A program made the translations under genes and the position numbers. DNA of 11,748 nucleotides from JANOYY01 sp031418035 (GTDB lineage Bacteria; Actinomycetota; Acidimicrobiia; Acidimicrobiales; JANYDT01), in NCBI GenBank assembly GCA_031418035.1, contig JANOWU010000170.1, positions 1 through 11,748 on the forward strand, given 5' to 3'. Shown piece by piece: positions 1-6,692 of this stretch (its first letter is position 1; the number at the start of each line of letters is the position of its first letter). The notes beneath the pieces were generated by a model. It worked only from the letters and a program-made list of their open reading frames with translations. It was not told where the DNA came from and searched no databases.

Positions 1-26
1 GTGCGAACAATTCGGTGTTGTCCCAT
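1..26 (-). CDS. Start of a divergent gene, cut by the left edge
   Basis: On the minus strand an ATG at 26-24 is followed by eight open codons (MGQHRIVRT, the last codon incomplete) up to the window edge. A GGAGA motif lies about 5 nt before this ATG, a normal ribosome-binding site. The gene would be divergent from pobA and share its 148-bp control region, so it may belong to the same catabolic function. Too little is visible to name a family, and a chance ATG cannot be excluded. Confidence 0.4.
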
Positions 27-57
27 AGCTTCTCCAAAAGTTGGTGTGCGTTCGTGG

Positions 58-111
58 GCGACGGTTACGAGCCTGCATGTTGTCTCCGTGTCTTGCGAGC
101 GACGGTGACGA
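58..111. repeat. Pair of 13-bp direct repeats in the pobA upstream region
   Basis: GCGACGGTTACGA (58-70) and GCGACGGTGACGA (99-111) differ at one base and start 41 bp apart, close to four helical turns. They lie upstream of the pobA promoter and between it and the divergent start at 26. Spacing on one DNA face suits a regulator-binding pair, but no family signature identifies the protein. The similarity may be chance. Confidence 0.35.
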
Positions 112-134
112 TACGGCGAAACGAGTGCAGGACG

Positions 135-158
135 GTTGTCGACAATGTTGTCGACAAC
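135..158. promoter_or_regulatory. Tandem GntR/FCD-type operators in front of pobA
   Basis: Two abutting 12-mers, GTTGTCGACAAT (135-146) and GTTGTCGACAAC (147-158), each contain the perfect palindrome TTGTCGACAA. The whole 24-bp element is also nearly palindromic. FCD-subfamily GntR proteins (FadR/VanR type) bind palindromes of the form TnGTnnnACnA, which these match. The sites cover the -35 box and most of the spacer of the putative pobA promoter, so bound protein would block RNA polymerase. The GntR gene at 2615-3292 in the same operon is the obvious candidate ligand. The match is seen directly; the pairing is inferred. Confidence 0.75.
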
Positions 159-174
159 GAGCATACTTGTTTGG
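139..174 (+). promoter_or_regulatory. Likely pobA promoter giving a leaderless transcript
   Basis: TCGACA (139-144, five of six matches to the -35 consensus) is followed by a 17-bp spacer and CATACT (162-167, four of six to the -10 consensus). Exactly 7 nt separate the -10 from the ATG at 175, so the transcript would begin at or next to the start codon. No Shine-Dalgarno motif lies in that gap, which agrees with leaderless translation, common in actinobacteria. The tandem operator overlaps the -35 and spacer. Confidence 0.5.
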
Positions 175-1353
175 ATGCGAACGCAAGTTGCCATCGTTGG
201 CGCCGGTCCGGCGGGGAGTCTCCTGGCGCTGCTGCTCCAACGGGCGGGGATCGAGGTTTCCGTTCTCGAACGACAAAGTCGCACCCACGTGCTGGAACGC
301 GTCCGAGCCGGAGTGCTGGAATGGGGAACCGTACACGTGCTCCGCGACGCGGGGCTCGCTTCGAACATGGACGCTTCGGGTGTTGTCCACGACGGTGCAC
401 GGATGGCCTGGGGCGGCAAGAGTCTCTTCTTCGACATCGCGGCGAGAACGGGTCGTCATTTCATGGCGTACGGTCAGGCGCCGCTCCAACGCGATCTTTA
501 CGAAGCCTCCGACGCCCGCGGGGTCACCGTGGTCGATCGCGCCCTCGAGGTGTTGCCACATGACGTCGCTACGGCATCGCCCTACCTGACCTACCGCAAG
601 GATGGTCGAGAGCACCGTATCGACGCCGACTTCATCGTTGGGTCCGATGGGTATCACGGCGTGTGTCGTGCAAGTATTCCGAAAGATCGTATTCGTACGT
701 ATGAAAAGGAGTATCCGTTCGGGTGGCTCGGAGTGTTGTCCGAAACCCCGCCTCTGCACGACCTCGTGTACTGTAATCACTCTCGCGGTTTCGCCCTGGC
801 TTCGCAACGGAACGCGATGTTGAGCCGGTACTACGTGCAGTGTCCGCTTACGGACACCGTCGATGACTGGCCTGATGAGCGATTCTGGGACGAACTTCTC
901 GCTCGATTCCCCGGCGAGTTGCGCGATCAGATCGTGACGGGTCCGACGATCGAGAAATCGATAGCTCCCCTGAGAAGTTTCGTGGCCGAGCCCTTGCGAT
1001 TCGGCAACATGTTCTTGGCCGGCGACGCTGCCCACATCGTTCCACCCACGGGCGCTAAGGGACTGAATCTTGCGGTATCGGATGTCCACTACCTGTCGCG
1101 TGGCTTCATCGATCACTATGTTCATCACGATGACCGGGAACTCGACCGGTACTCCGAGGTGGCGCTGCGACGAATCTGGGGCGCCGTACGGTTCTCATGG
1201 TGGACGACGACGCTTCTGCACCGGTTTCCGCATCAGACGGAGTTCGACCAACGTATGCAGGAAGCGGAGCTTGACTACCTTGCCGCGTCGGAGCATGCGC
1301 AGGCCGCGCTCAGCGAACAGTATGCAGGCTTACCATTTGAAGAAAGACTCTGA
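175..1353 (+). CDS. pobA: 4-hydroxybenzoate 3-monooxygenase (PobA)
   Basis: FAD-dependent hydroxylase converting 4-hydroxybenzoate to protocatechuate with NAD(P)H and O2, in the cytoplasm. The 392 residues match the roughly 394-residue length of the family. Visible hallmarks are the FAD-binding GAGPAG (9-14), IRAG-like VRAG (43-46, with R44), the GSDGYHG segment (156-162) and GDAAHIVPPTGAKGLNLA (283-300). Residues aligning with the substrate pocket of the Pseudomonas enzyme are present: Y199, S210, R212, Y220, P291 and the C-terminal Y383. The cofactor-specificity helix differs (S35, R36, T37 and H38, with R33, Q34 and R42 kept), so NADH versus NADPH use is uncertain. The ATG at 175 is chosen because MRTQVAIVGAG is the usual N-terminus; an in-frame TTG at 136 lies inside the operator. 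First gene of the operon; its stop is 1 nt before the ligA start. Confidence 0.96.
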   Translation: MRTQVAIVGAGPAGSLLALLLQRAGIEVSVLERQSRTHVLERVRAGVLEWGTVHVLRDAGLASNMDASGVVHDGARMAWGGKSLFFDIAARTGRHFMAYGQAPLQRDLYEASDARGVTVVDRALEVLPHDVATASPYLTYRKDGREHRIDADFIVGSDGYHGVCRASIPKDRIRTYEKEYPFGWLGVLSETPPLHDLVYCNHSRGFALASQRNAMLSRYYVQCPLTDTVDDWPDERFWDELLARFPGELRDQIVTGPTIEKSIAPLRSFVAEPLRFGNMFLAGDAAHIVPPTGAKGLNLAVSDVHYLSRGFIDHYVHHDDRELDRYSEVALRRIWGAVRFSWWTTTLLHRFPHQTEFDQRMQEAELDYLAASEHAQAALSEQYAGLPFEERL

Positions 1354-1354
1354 C

Positions 1355-1771
1355 ATGAGTGAGCCTGAAGCGCACTACCACGATATTCCGGGCACGTTCG
1401 TGTTCGACTCGAAACAGAGTCGAAAGGGGTATCGGTTGAACATGTTCTGCATGTCGCTCAATGATCCGGCGAATCGAGATGCTTTTCGATCCGACGAGGC
1501 GGCCTACGTCGCTCTCCACGACCTTTCGGCGCAACAAACCGAGGCGGTCCTGAAACGCGAATGGTTGCGCTTGCTCGAACTGGGAGGAAATGTGTATTAC
1601 ACGTTCAAGCTCGCCGCGTGTGATGGCATGAGTTTCCAGCAGCTTGCTGCGAAGCAGACCGGCATGACCGAGGAAGATTACGTGGCGATGATGTTGGCGG
1701 GTGGTCGTGCGATCGACGGGAATCGCTCTCGGCGTGAACCTGCGTGGGCAAAGGAGAACGACGATGGCTGA
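1355..1771 (+). CDS. ligA: Protocatechuate 4,5-dioxygenase alpha subunit (LigA)
   Basis: Small subunit of the extradiol type II dioxygenase LigAB, which opens protocatechuate between C4 and C5. It is helical and forms the lid of the active site carried by LigB. The 138 residues match the roughly 139 of Sphingobium LigA. Conserved blocks seen are DIPGTFVFD (10-18), RKGYRLNMFCMSL (23-35), GGNVYY (77-82), DGMSFQQ (90-96) and TGMTEEDY (102-109). The ATG at 1355 begins 1 nt after the pobA stop, with a weak AAGAAAG ribosome site inside pobA. An open frame continues upstream of this ATG but overlaps pobA and has no homology. The 3' end overlaps ligB by 8 bp, which suggests translational coupling and fixed subunit ratio. 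Confidence 0.95.
   Translation: MSEPEAHYHDIPGTFVFDSKQSRKGYRLNMFCMSLNDPANRDAFRSDEAAYVALHDLSAQQTEAVLKREWLRLLELGGNVYYTFKLAACDGMSFQQLAAKQTGMTEEDYVAMMLAGGRAIDGNRSRREPAWAKENDDG
1751..1757 (+). promoter_or_regulatory. Ribosome-binding site for ligB inside ligA
   Basis: AAGGAGA lies 6 nt before the ligB ATG at 1764 and inside the last codons of ligA. It fixes the start of ligB, since the frame is open further upstream. The strong site and the 8-bp overlap of the two genes fit coupled translation of the two dioxygenase subunits. Confidence 0.8.
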
Positions 1772-2603
1772 GGTGATCGGCGGCGTCGCAACATCTCATG
1801 TTCCGGCGGTTGGAGCAGCGATGGACAAGGATCGCACGAGCGAGCCGTACTGGGCGCCGTACTTCGCCAAGCTCGAGCCGCTTCGCCGCTGGATTGCCGA
1901 GCTCGAACCGGACGTCTGCGTGTTGATCTACAACGATCATGCCAACGCGTTCTCCCTCGAGCTCATCCCGACGTTTGCGATTGGGCTCGCCGATACCTTC
2001 CGTCCGGCCGACGAGGGGTACGGAAGGCGTCCGGTGCCCGACGTAGCTGGTCACCCGGACCTCGCGTGGCACCTCGCCGAGTCACTCATCCTCGACGAGT
2101 TCGACATGACGCTCGTGAACGAGTTGGAGGTCGATCACGGCCTCACCGTGCCACTGTCGGTCATGTTCGGACAACCGCAAGCGTGGCCCTGTCCGGTGGT
2201 TCCGATTCTGGTGAACGTCGTGCAGTATCCGCCGCCGACCGGGCGTCGTTGTTACAACCTTGGTCGAGCACTCCGGCGAGCAATCGACTCCTTTCCCGGG
2301 AAGGAACGTGTGCTTATCGTCGGAACGGGCGGGATGTCGCATCAGCTCCAGGCTGAACGGGCTGGATTGCTCAACCCTGCGTTCGACACGCGGTTCATGG
2401 ATCTGCTCGTACATGATCCAGAGTCGGCAGCGACGATCACCCACACGGAGTACCTCCGAGAAGCAGGTTCGGAAGGCATCGAGCTCGTGATGTGGCTGAT
2501 CATGCGTGGTGCGCTTCACGAGAATGTCCGCGAGGTATACCGCGCCACGCACCTGCCGACCTCGAATACGCACAACGGGCTTCTTGTCCTGGAAGAAAGA
2601 TAG
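1764..2603 (+). CDS. ligB: Protocatechuate 4,5-dioxygenase beta subunit (LigB)
   Basis: Catalytic, non-heme Fe(II) subunit of LigAB; with O2 it cleaves protocatechuate to 4-carboxy-2-hydroxymuconate-6-semialdehyde. The 279 residues are slightly shorter than the 302 of Sphingobium LigB, mainly for lack of the C-terminal tail. Metal ligands known from the family can be placed: H12 (ATSHVPAVG), H59 (YNDHANAF) and E240 (GSEGIELVMW). The catalytic His is H193 (GTGGMSHQL). Other blocks close to LigB are PTFAIG (69-74), ADEGYGRRPVPDV (82-94), GHPDLAWH (96-103), DEFDMT (111-116) and YPPPTGRRC (155-163). Separate alpha and beta genes point to the protocatechuate enzyme rather than the fused gallate dioxygenase DesB. 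The gntR gene follows after 11 nt. Confidence 0.97.
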   Translation: MAEVIGGVATSHVPAVGAAMDKDRTSEPYWAPYFAKLEPLRRWIAELEPDVCVLIYNDHANAFSLELIPTFAIGLADTFRPADEGYGRRPVPDVAGHPDLAWHLAESLILDEFDMTLVNELEVDHGLTVPLSVMFGQPQAWPCPVVPILVNVVQYPPPTGRRCYNLGRALRRAIDSFPGKERVLIVGTGGMSHQLQAERAGLLNPAFDTRFMDLLVHDPESAATITHTEYLREAGSEGIELVMWLIMRGALHENVREVYRATHLPTSNTHNGLLVLEER

Positions 2604-2614
2604 GGGTACGGAGT

Positions 2615-3292
2615 ATGTCCGCTTCGCCAGGCCGGATCCGAAAGACGGTGAAGAAGCCGGTTTCGGTCACCGATGCGCTGCGCAACAACATTCTGAAAGG
2701 CAAACTTCAGCCGGGTGAACGGCTCATCGAACTTCAGCTCACCGAGACGTTCGGGGTCAGTCGCGCCGCGGTCCGAGCTGCGATCAGTGAGTTGGTGAAG
2801 GAAGGACTGGTCGAGCATGAGGCCAACAAGGGTGCGACTGTCCGTCGAGTGGCGATAGACGAAGCGATCCAAATCAGTGAGGTGCGGGCGCTCCTCGAAT
2901 CTCTCATCGCGTCGCGCGCGGCGCTCGCGGCGACCCCCCGCGAACGGGTGGAGTTGAGCTCCATCATCGACGCCATGCGTGAGGCTGTTGCCGGCGATGA
3001 GATGGTGCAGTACTCGGAGCTGAACTCCTTGTTGCACCGGCGCCTTCGCGAGATCAGCGGCCACGACGTGGCTGGCGATCTTGTGGAGCTTCTTCGCAAT
3101 CGGGCGTCGCATCACACCTTCCGCCTAGCCCTTATTCCTGGCCGTCCGCTCGAGTCGCTGCCCCAACACGCCGCAATAGTGAATGCCGTGGTGGCCGGCG
3201 ATGCGATCGCTGCGGAGCACGCGATGCGCGCCCACCTCGAGTCTGTCGCCGCAGTGCTGCGTCGTTGGGCGGCGGCCGGAGCTCGAGTATGA
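2615..3292 (+). CDS. GntR-family transcriptional regulator, FCD subfamily
   Basis: A 225-residue DNA-binding regulator. The N-terminal winged helix-turn-helix (about 15-80) contains ALRNNILKGKLQPGERL and the recognition region FGVSRAAVRAAISEL (46-60), followed by the wing KGATVRRV. The C-terminal helical FCD domain (about 85-215) has N137 and H141 (NSLLH), H185 and H207 at the positions usually used for metal and ligand binding. FCD proteins commonly repress catabolic operons and release DNA when they bind a pathway carboxylic acid. Being the last gene of the operon, and with FCD-type palindromes in front of pobA, it is probably the local autoregulated repressor. The inducer may be 4-hydroxybenzoate, protocatechuate or a cleavage product. 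The ATG at 2615 is supported by AGGGG 8 nt upstream; the open frame before it overlaps ligB. Confidence 0.93.
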   Translation: MSASPGRIRKTVKKPVSVTDALRNNILKGKLQPGERLIELQLTETFGVSRAAVRAAISELVKEGLVEHEANKGATVRRVAIDEAIQISEVRALLESLIASRAALAATPRERVELSSIIDAMREAVAGDEMVQYSELNSLLHRRLREISGHDVAGDLVELLRNRASHHTFRLALIPGRPLESLPQHAAIVNAVVAGDAIAAEHAMRAHLESVAAVLRRWAAAGARV

Positions 3293-3295
3293 CCA

Positions 3296-3311
3296 ACCGG
3301 TGCGGGCCGGT
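3296..3311. terminator. Weak hairpin between convergent genes
   Basis: ACCGG (3296-3300) and CCGGT (3307-3311) can pair around a 6-nt loop in the 31-bp gap between the convergent stops of gntR (3292) and the deacetylase (3324). The stem is short and has no T-run, so it is at best a weak bidirectional terminator. It is the only hairpin I see in the gap. Confidence 0.25.
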
Positions 3312-3323
3312 CAGGCGTCGTGG

Positions 3324-4283
3324 CTATCGCAGCCGCAGCAGTCGTCGGAGTCGCCCCTTTACGGTGTACTTCGCGACGGTTCCCCTGTTCTCGGCCACCG
3401 TGGCGAGGCCATTCATCGGGATGCGAGGAAGGACCGCCGACGCCTCCGAGCCCCGCCGGAAGCTGGATCCTTCGGTGCTCCATACATAGCGGTAGCCCAG
3501 GGAACGTACCATCGCGACATGGCTCTCGTTGTACGACACACCGGGTGTGCCGTAGGGAAACGCGAAGTGTTCGCTGTCGCCGAACAAGGCTCGGAACTGT
3601 TCATGAGATTCGCGGATTTCTTCGACCGCCTCTGCGTCGGACAGGCTTGACAGTGCGAAATGGCGGTTGGTGTGATTTCCTAAGTACACGTTTGGGTGGC
3701 GCTGCAAGGAGCGACACTGTTCCTCCGACGCCAGAAGAAACCGTTCGTCCTTGGCCGATTCCAGGAGATCCAGACGACTGTTCTCTTCGGCAGTAGCCGG
3801 TTCGCTGTCGAAGTCGTCGAACTCGGGTACGGGTCCGTTCTTCTCATGGAGCCGCTCCCATGCATCCCATCTGAATCCGACCTTTTTCGAAGTCTTCTCT
3901 GGGCACACGAAGAATACGAAGCGCATGGATGGGAACTGCGGCGCGACGTTCTCCAGAGCCTCAGCAGCCTTCGCATAACCATCGTCGAAGGTCACCCAGA
4001 CGTCGGTCGATGGTTGCTGAAGCGAGTCAAGAAATGCGACGGTTTCGACGAAGTCGCTTCGAAGGTGGTTGCAGAAGCCGGCACCTTCATGAGGTCGACG
4101 CTGATCGATGATCTGATGAAAAGCTGCGGCGACGTCGATGTCTCGGGCGAGAATGCGGGTGACGAGTGGCACGCTCGAGGCGTGCTGGAAGCTGCGGTCG
4201 ACGCTGCGGCGAAGGAGCGACACTCCCGTGTCGATGCTGCGTGGCATGTTGCGCGCAATGCCGAGCCGTCCCCGTGTGTCCAT
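3324..4283 (-). CDS. Polysaccharide deacetylase (NodB/CE4 family)
   Basis: Metal-dependent deacetylase of the NodB fold, predicted to remove acetyl or other acyl groups from a glycan. The 319 residues show motif 1 WVTFDDGY (96-103, with D100 and D101), motif 2 GNHTNRH (202-208, H204 and H208 as metal ligands) and motif 3 FAFPYGTP (240-247). The stretch between motifs 1 and 2 is longer than in minimal NodB domains and includes acidic EFDDFDSEPATAEE (154-167). I see no clear signal peptide, so it may act in the cytoplasm on a precursor or lipid-linked sugar. Its start lies 12 bp after the GNAT stop, so the two are probably co-transcribed. The ATG at 4283 has no good ribosome site; Met13 is an alternative. 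The exact substrate is not visible. Confidence 0.88.
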   Translation of the reverse strand: MDTRGRLGIARNMPRSIDTGVSLLRRSVDRSFQHASSVPLVTRILARDIDVAAAFHQIIDQRRPHEGAGFCNHLRSDFVETVAFLDSLQQPSTDVWVTFDDGYAKAAEALENVAPQFPSMRFVFFVCPEKTSKKVGFRWDAWERLHEKNGPVPEFDDFDSEPATAEENSRLDLLESAKDERFLLASEEQCRSLQRHPNVYLGNHTNRHFALSSLSDAEAVEEIRESHEQFRALFGDSEHFAFPYGTPGVSYNESHVAMVRSLGYRYVWSTEGSSFRRGSEASAVLPRIPMNGLATVAENRGTVAKYTVKGRLRRLLRLR

Positions 4284-4295
4284 GGCTTCGGCCGA

Positions 4296-5303
4296 TCAAT
4301 CCTGCATGACGGGTTGTAGGGAGAAGCTACTTGGCGAGGTCGGGTCGAATCCTTCGAAGGATTTCTTGGCCGAGTACGTGATCAGGGGTTGTCGAAAGGT
4401 CATTGGCCCGCGCTGCGTTGGATTGATCATGAGTCCCGATCGTACGTACGCATTGCGAAGCTGCCTGTCGAGTGGCTCCCACGTCGACACGACCCGGGCA
4501 CCGGTGCGGTGAAACACGTGCTTGATTACCGGGGGAGTGAGACGCGGCAATTGCTGCGGGTCAGCGACATCGAGAAGAAGTATGAACGACTTCCCGGAAT
4601 CGTCGTTGGTGAAGGCGGCAATGCCGCAGGGTTCGCCAGAGTGGGAGAACTCGACCAGTTCCAGCTTTCGCATCGGATTGTCGAGCACGCGCCACGTCAA
4701 GAACTCGGCGCTGATTTCGTTTTGGATGTGACGACTCGGGGGAGGTCGTAGACGGAGGTATTCGGTGAGCGATGTCGCTGATCCCGTAATCGTTCGAAAC
4801 GACAATTGGGGACGACGCCGAATACTGGTGAGGGCCATGAACGTCCGACGCTCCTGGAACATCAACCGGAATTGATGCACATCGGACCAGCCGAGCTTCT
4901 TCGTAAAACCGGCATGCGACGCGGGCGCCGGAATCCCAACGATGAGGAACTCCGGGTCAACGGAGGCGAGATGATCAAAGGTCATCTTCGCCAGCGTGAC
5001 GAAGAGCCCTCGACGCTGATAATCGGGGTGCGTCATGGTGTCCATCGACTGCCACACCACTCGCGGTCGACCATCCACGACGTAGGACTCCGGGATCACG
5101 GCGTAGCTGGCCACGACCGCGCCTCGATGGGTCGCCTCGAAACCGACCAAGCTGCCCGATGGGTTGTCTCGATACTTCCAGGAGAAGTAGTTGACCGGAG
5201 GGACGACGTCGAAGCACGCGTGGTACAGCGTCGAAAGGCGGTCGAGGCCATCGAGCGAGGATTGTTGAAAGACGAGTTCGCGTTGAATCAGATCGCCATC
5301 CAC
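4296..5303 (-). CDS. Tandem GNAT-type N-acyltransferase
   Basis: A 335-residue protein with a GNAT acyl-CoA binding motif, MTHPDYQRRGLF (90-101), followed by VGIPAPASHAGFTKKLGW (122-139), which resembles the late part of a GNAT domain. A second, more diverged half starts near 195. The segments FSWKYRDNP (40-48) and FLTWRVLDNP (201-210) look like copies of each other, so the protein is probably a duplicated GNAT, as in proteins from exopolysaccharide clusters. The partner gene downstream is a glycan deacetylase, which suggests acylation of an amino sugar or a related surface precursor. The start is GTG at 5303; a TAAGAT box ends 8 nt before it and no Shine-Dalgarno is seen, so translation may be leaderless. 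The substrate is unknown. Confidence 0.8.
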   Translation of the reverse strand: MDGDLIQRELVFQQSSLDGLDRLSTLYHACFDVVPPVNYFSWKYRDNPSGSLVGFEATHRGAVVASYAVIPESYVVDGRPRVVWQSMDTMTHPDYQRRGLFVTLAKMTFDHLASVDPEFLIVGIPAPASHAGFTKKLGWSDVHQFRLMFQERRTFMALTSIRRRPQLSFRTITGSATSLTEYLRLRPPPSRHIQNEISAEFLTWRVLDNPMRKLELVEFSHSGEPCGIAAFTNDDSGKSFILLLDVADPQQLPRLTPPVIKHVFHRTGARVVSTWEPLDRQLRNAYVRSGLMINPTQRGPMTFRQPLITYSAKKSFEGFDPTSPSSFSLQPVMQD

Positions 5304-5311
5304 GGCGGCTG

Positions 5312-5317
5312 ATCTTA
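5312..5317 (-). promoter_or_regulatory. Possible -10 box for the GNAT gene
   Basis: On the minus strand TAAGAT lies 8 nt before the GTG start at 5303, and no ribosome site is seen. The same TAAGATC string precedes the ligase gene at 8928. No good -35 box is found, so this is weak. If real, the GNAT-deacetylase pair has its own promoter within the 68-bp gap after the MFS gene. Confidence 0.35.
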
Positions 5318-5371
5318 ACCACCAATTCCTGTTTGCTTCTCGTTCAGCCGGCGAAGAGCGAACAGGAGCGC

Positions 5372-6610
5372 TCAGGCAAGTCGGCGAAGTTCGGCGTTGC
5401 GGACATATACCCAGACGTAGACGGTCAACGCGACCACGGCGACCCCGCTGATCGCGGCACCGGGCGTGAAGCGATGGGCAATGGTGCCAAGCGTGAGTAC
5501 CCCCAGAGGCATGAACCCGGCTTGCGTGAGGACATACAGCGCCATGACTCGACCCATAAGTGGTTGTGGTGTCCTCGACTGAATGAGCCCCTGGTTCATG
5601 TTGATGTAGAAGCCACCGGCCAGGCCCATGAAGAACGCCAGAACGAGCAGCGCCGGGAAGGTCGTGGTGCGACCCATGAGAAACGTCATCGTTGAGCCGA
5701 CGATGACGGCTCGCTGAAACAACATCCCTTTATTCGATCGCTCGCCCTTACGAATGAGCAGTATCGAGGTGATCGCAATGCCAACTCCCATGAAGGCCAG
5801 TGGTATCGCCGAGTCGCCCGCGTTGCGACCGAGCCCCTCCTTGACGTGTGCCTGCACGGTCACCATCGCCGCAGGGTTGATCGTGACGCTGGCCAGAATC
5901 AGGAGTCCGAATAGTGTCCGCAAATGGGGGTCGTGCCATACGTGTTGAAGCGCTTCCGCTGTTTCGGCACGTACTGACCTCTTGGGGCCACGGTCCACGT
6001 GTGCCGGTACGTGAAGGAGCCGCAGGAACCCGACCCCGAGGACCATGAGCACAGACTGGAACCAGAAGGCTCCGTCGAAACCGAACTTCGCACCAACCGC
6101 TCGCGCCAACACCGGCCCCAAAATCATCGATGTCGTCATGGCCAACGCGTTGATGGCTATGGCGCTGATCAGTTGTTCTTTCGGCACGATCGCCGATATG
6201 AGCGCTGACCGAACAGGTGACCCCAATGCAGCGGCAGTGCCGGCGACCAGTGCAGCAAACGCAATCCATCCCAGCGTCGCGCGATCGCTGCCAACAAAGA
6301 GCGCTGTCGCCGCCATGATCGCCGCCCCCGCAAGTTGCGTCCCCATAAGGAGTCGACGGCGGTCAAGGCGATCGGCCCACACACCGGCCTGCAGGGTGAC
6401 GAAGACCGCGGGAAGTCCCAGGGCAAACACAATGAGTCCTTGCTCACGTTCACCGCGGTCCAGACCTTCGAGAACCAGCCAACCGAAAACGAACCGTTCT
6501 GCGTTGGCGACGAGGAAGAACGCGATGTTGTTTCCCCACAGCAGACGAAAGTTCCTGTTGGCAAGCGCCGATTGCGGTTTTGCGGCAACAGGTTCGTTCG
6601 ATGCGAGCAC
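5372..6610 (-). CDS. MFS transporter (EntS/MFS_3-like)
   Basis: Multi-pass inner-membrane carrier, likely an exporter driven by proton exchange. From the GTG start it has 412 residues and a run of hydrophobic segments consistent with about 12 helices. The MFS motif A, GVWADRLDRRRLL (76-88), sits between helices 2 and 3, and NRNFRLLWGNNIAFF just before helix 1 is typical of the EntS/MFS_3 group. A charged central loop (HVPAHVDRGPKRSVRAE) separates the two halves. The GTG at 6610 is preferred because AGGA lies 7 nt upstream; the frame is open to a TTG at 6670, which has no ribosome site. The substrate cannot be told. The GNAT gene follows after 68 bp, so joint transcription is possible. Confidence 0.9.
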   Translation of the reverse strand: MLASNEPVAAKPQSALANRNFRLLWGNNIAFFLVANAERFVFGWLVLEGLDRGEREQGLIVFALGLPAVFVTLQAGVWADRLDRRRLLMGTQLAGAAIMAATALFVGSDRATLGWIAFAALVAGTAAALGSPVRSALISAIVPKEQLISAIAINALAMTTSMILGPVLARAVGAKFGFDGAFWFQSVLMVLGVGFLRLLHVPAHVDRGPKRSVRAETAEALQHVWHDPHLRTLFGLLILASVTINPAAMVTVQAHVKEGLGRNAGDSAIPLAFMGVGIAITSILLIRKGERSNKGMLFQRAVIVGSTMTFLMGRTTTFPALLVLAFFMGLAGGFYINMNQGLIQSRTPQPLMGRVMALYVLTQAGFMPLGVLTLGTIAHRFTPGAAISGVAVVALTVYVWVYVRNAELRRLA

Positions 6611-6692
6611 CGCAGGATCCTGGCAGAAGTTACCTTTCGTTTCCGAATCGGCAAGCTCCGCGTAAGGCAACGGTTATGCGCGGACCAGGGTC

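Noticed and set aside
136..174. In-frame TTG at 136 as the start of pobA, adding 13 residues
   Set aside because: It lies inside the operator and upstream of the likely -10 box. The ATG at 175 gives the family's usual N-terminus and length.
3696..4319. Long plus-strand open frame of 207 codons opposite the deacetylase
   Set aside because: It is antisense to a gene with intact NodB motifs, and its translation has no recognisable domain.
6045..6665. Plus-strand open frame of 206 codons opposite the MFS gene
   Set aside because: Low-complexity Ser/Ala/Arg/Pro-rich translation typical of the antisense of a GC-rich membrane protein gene; no domain or ribosome site.
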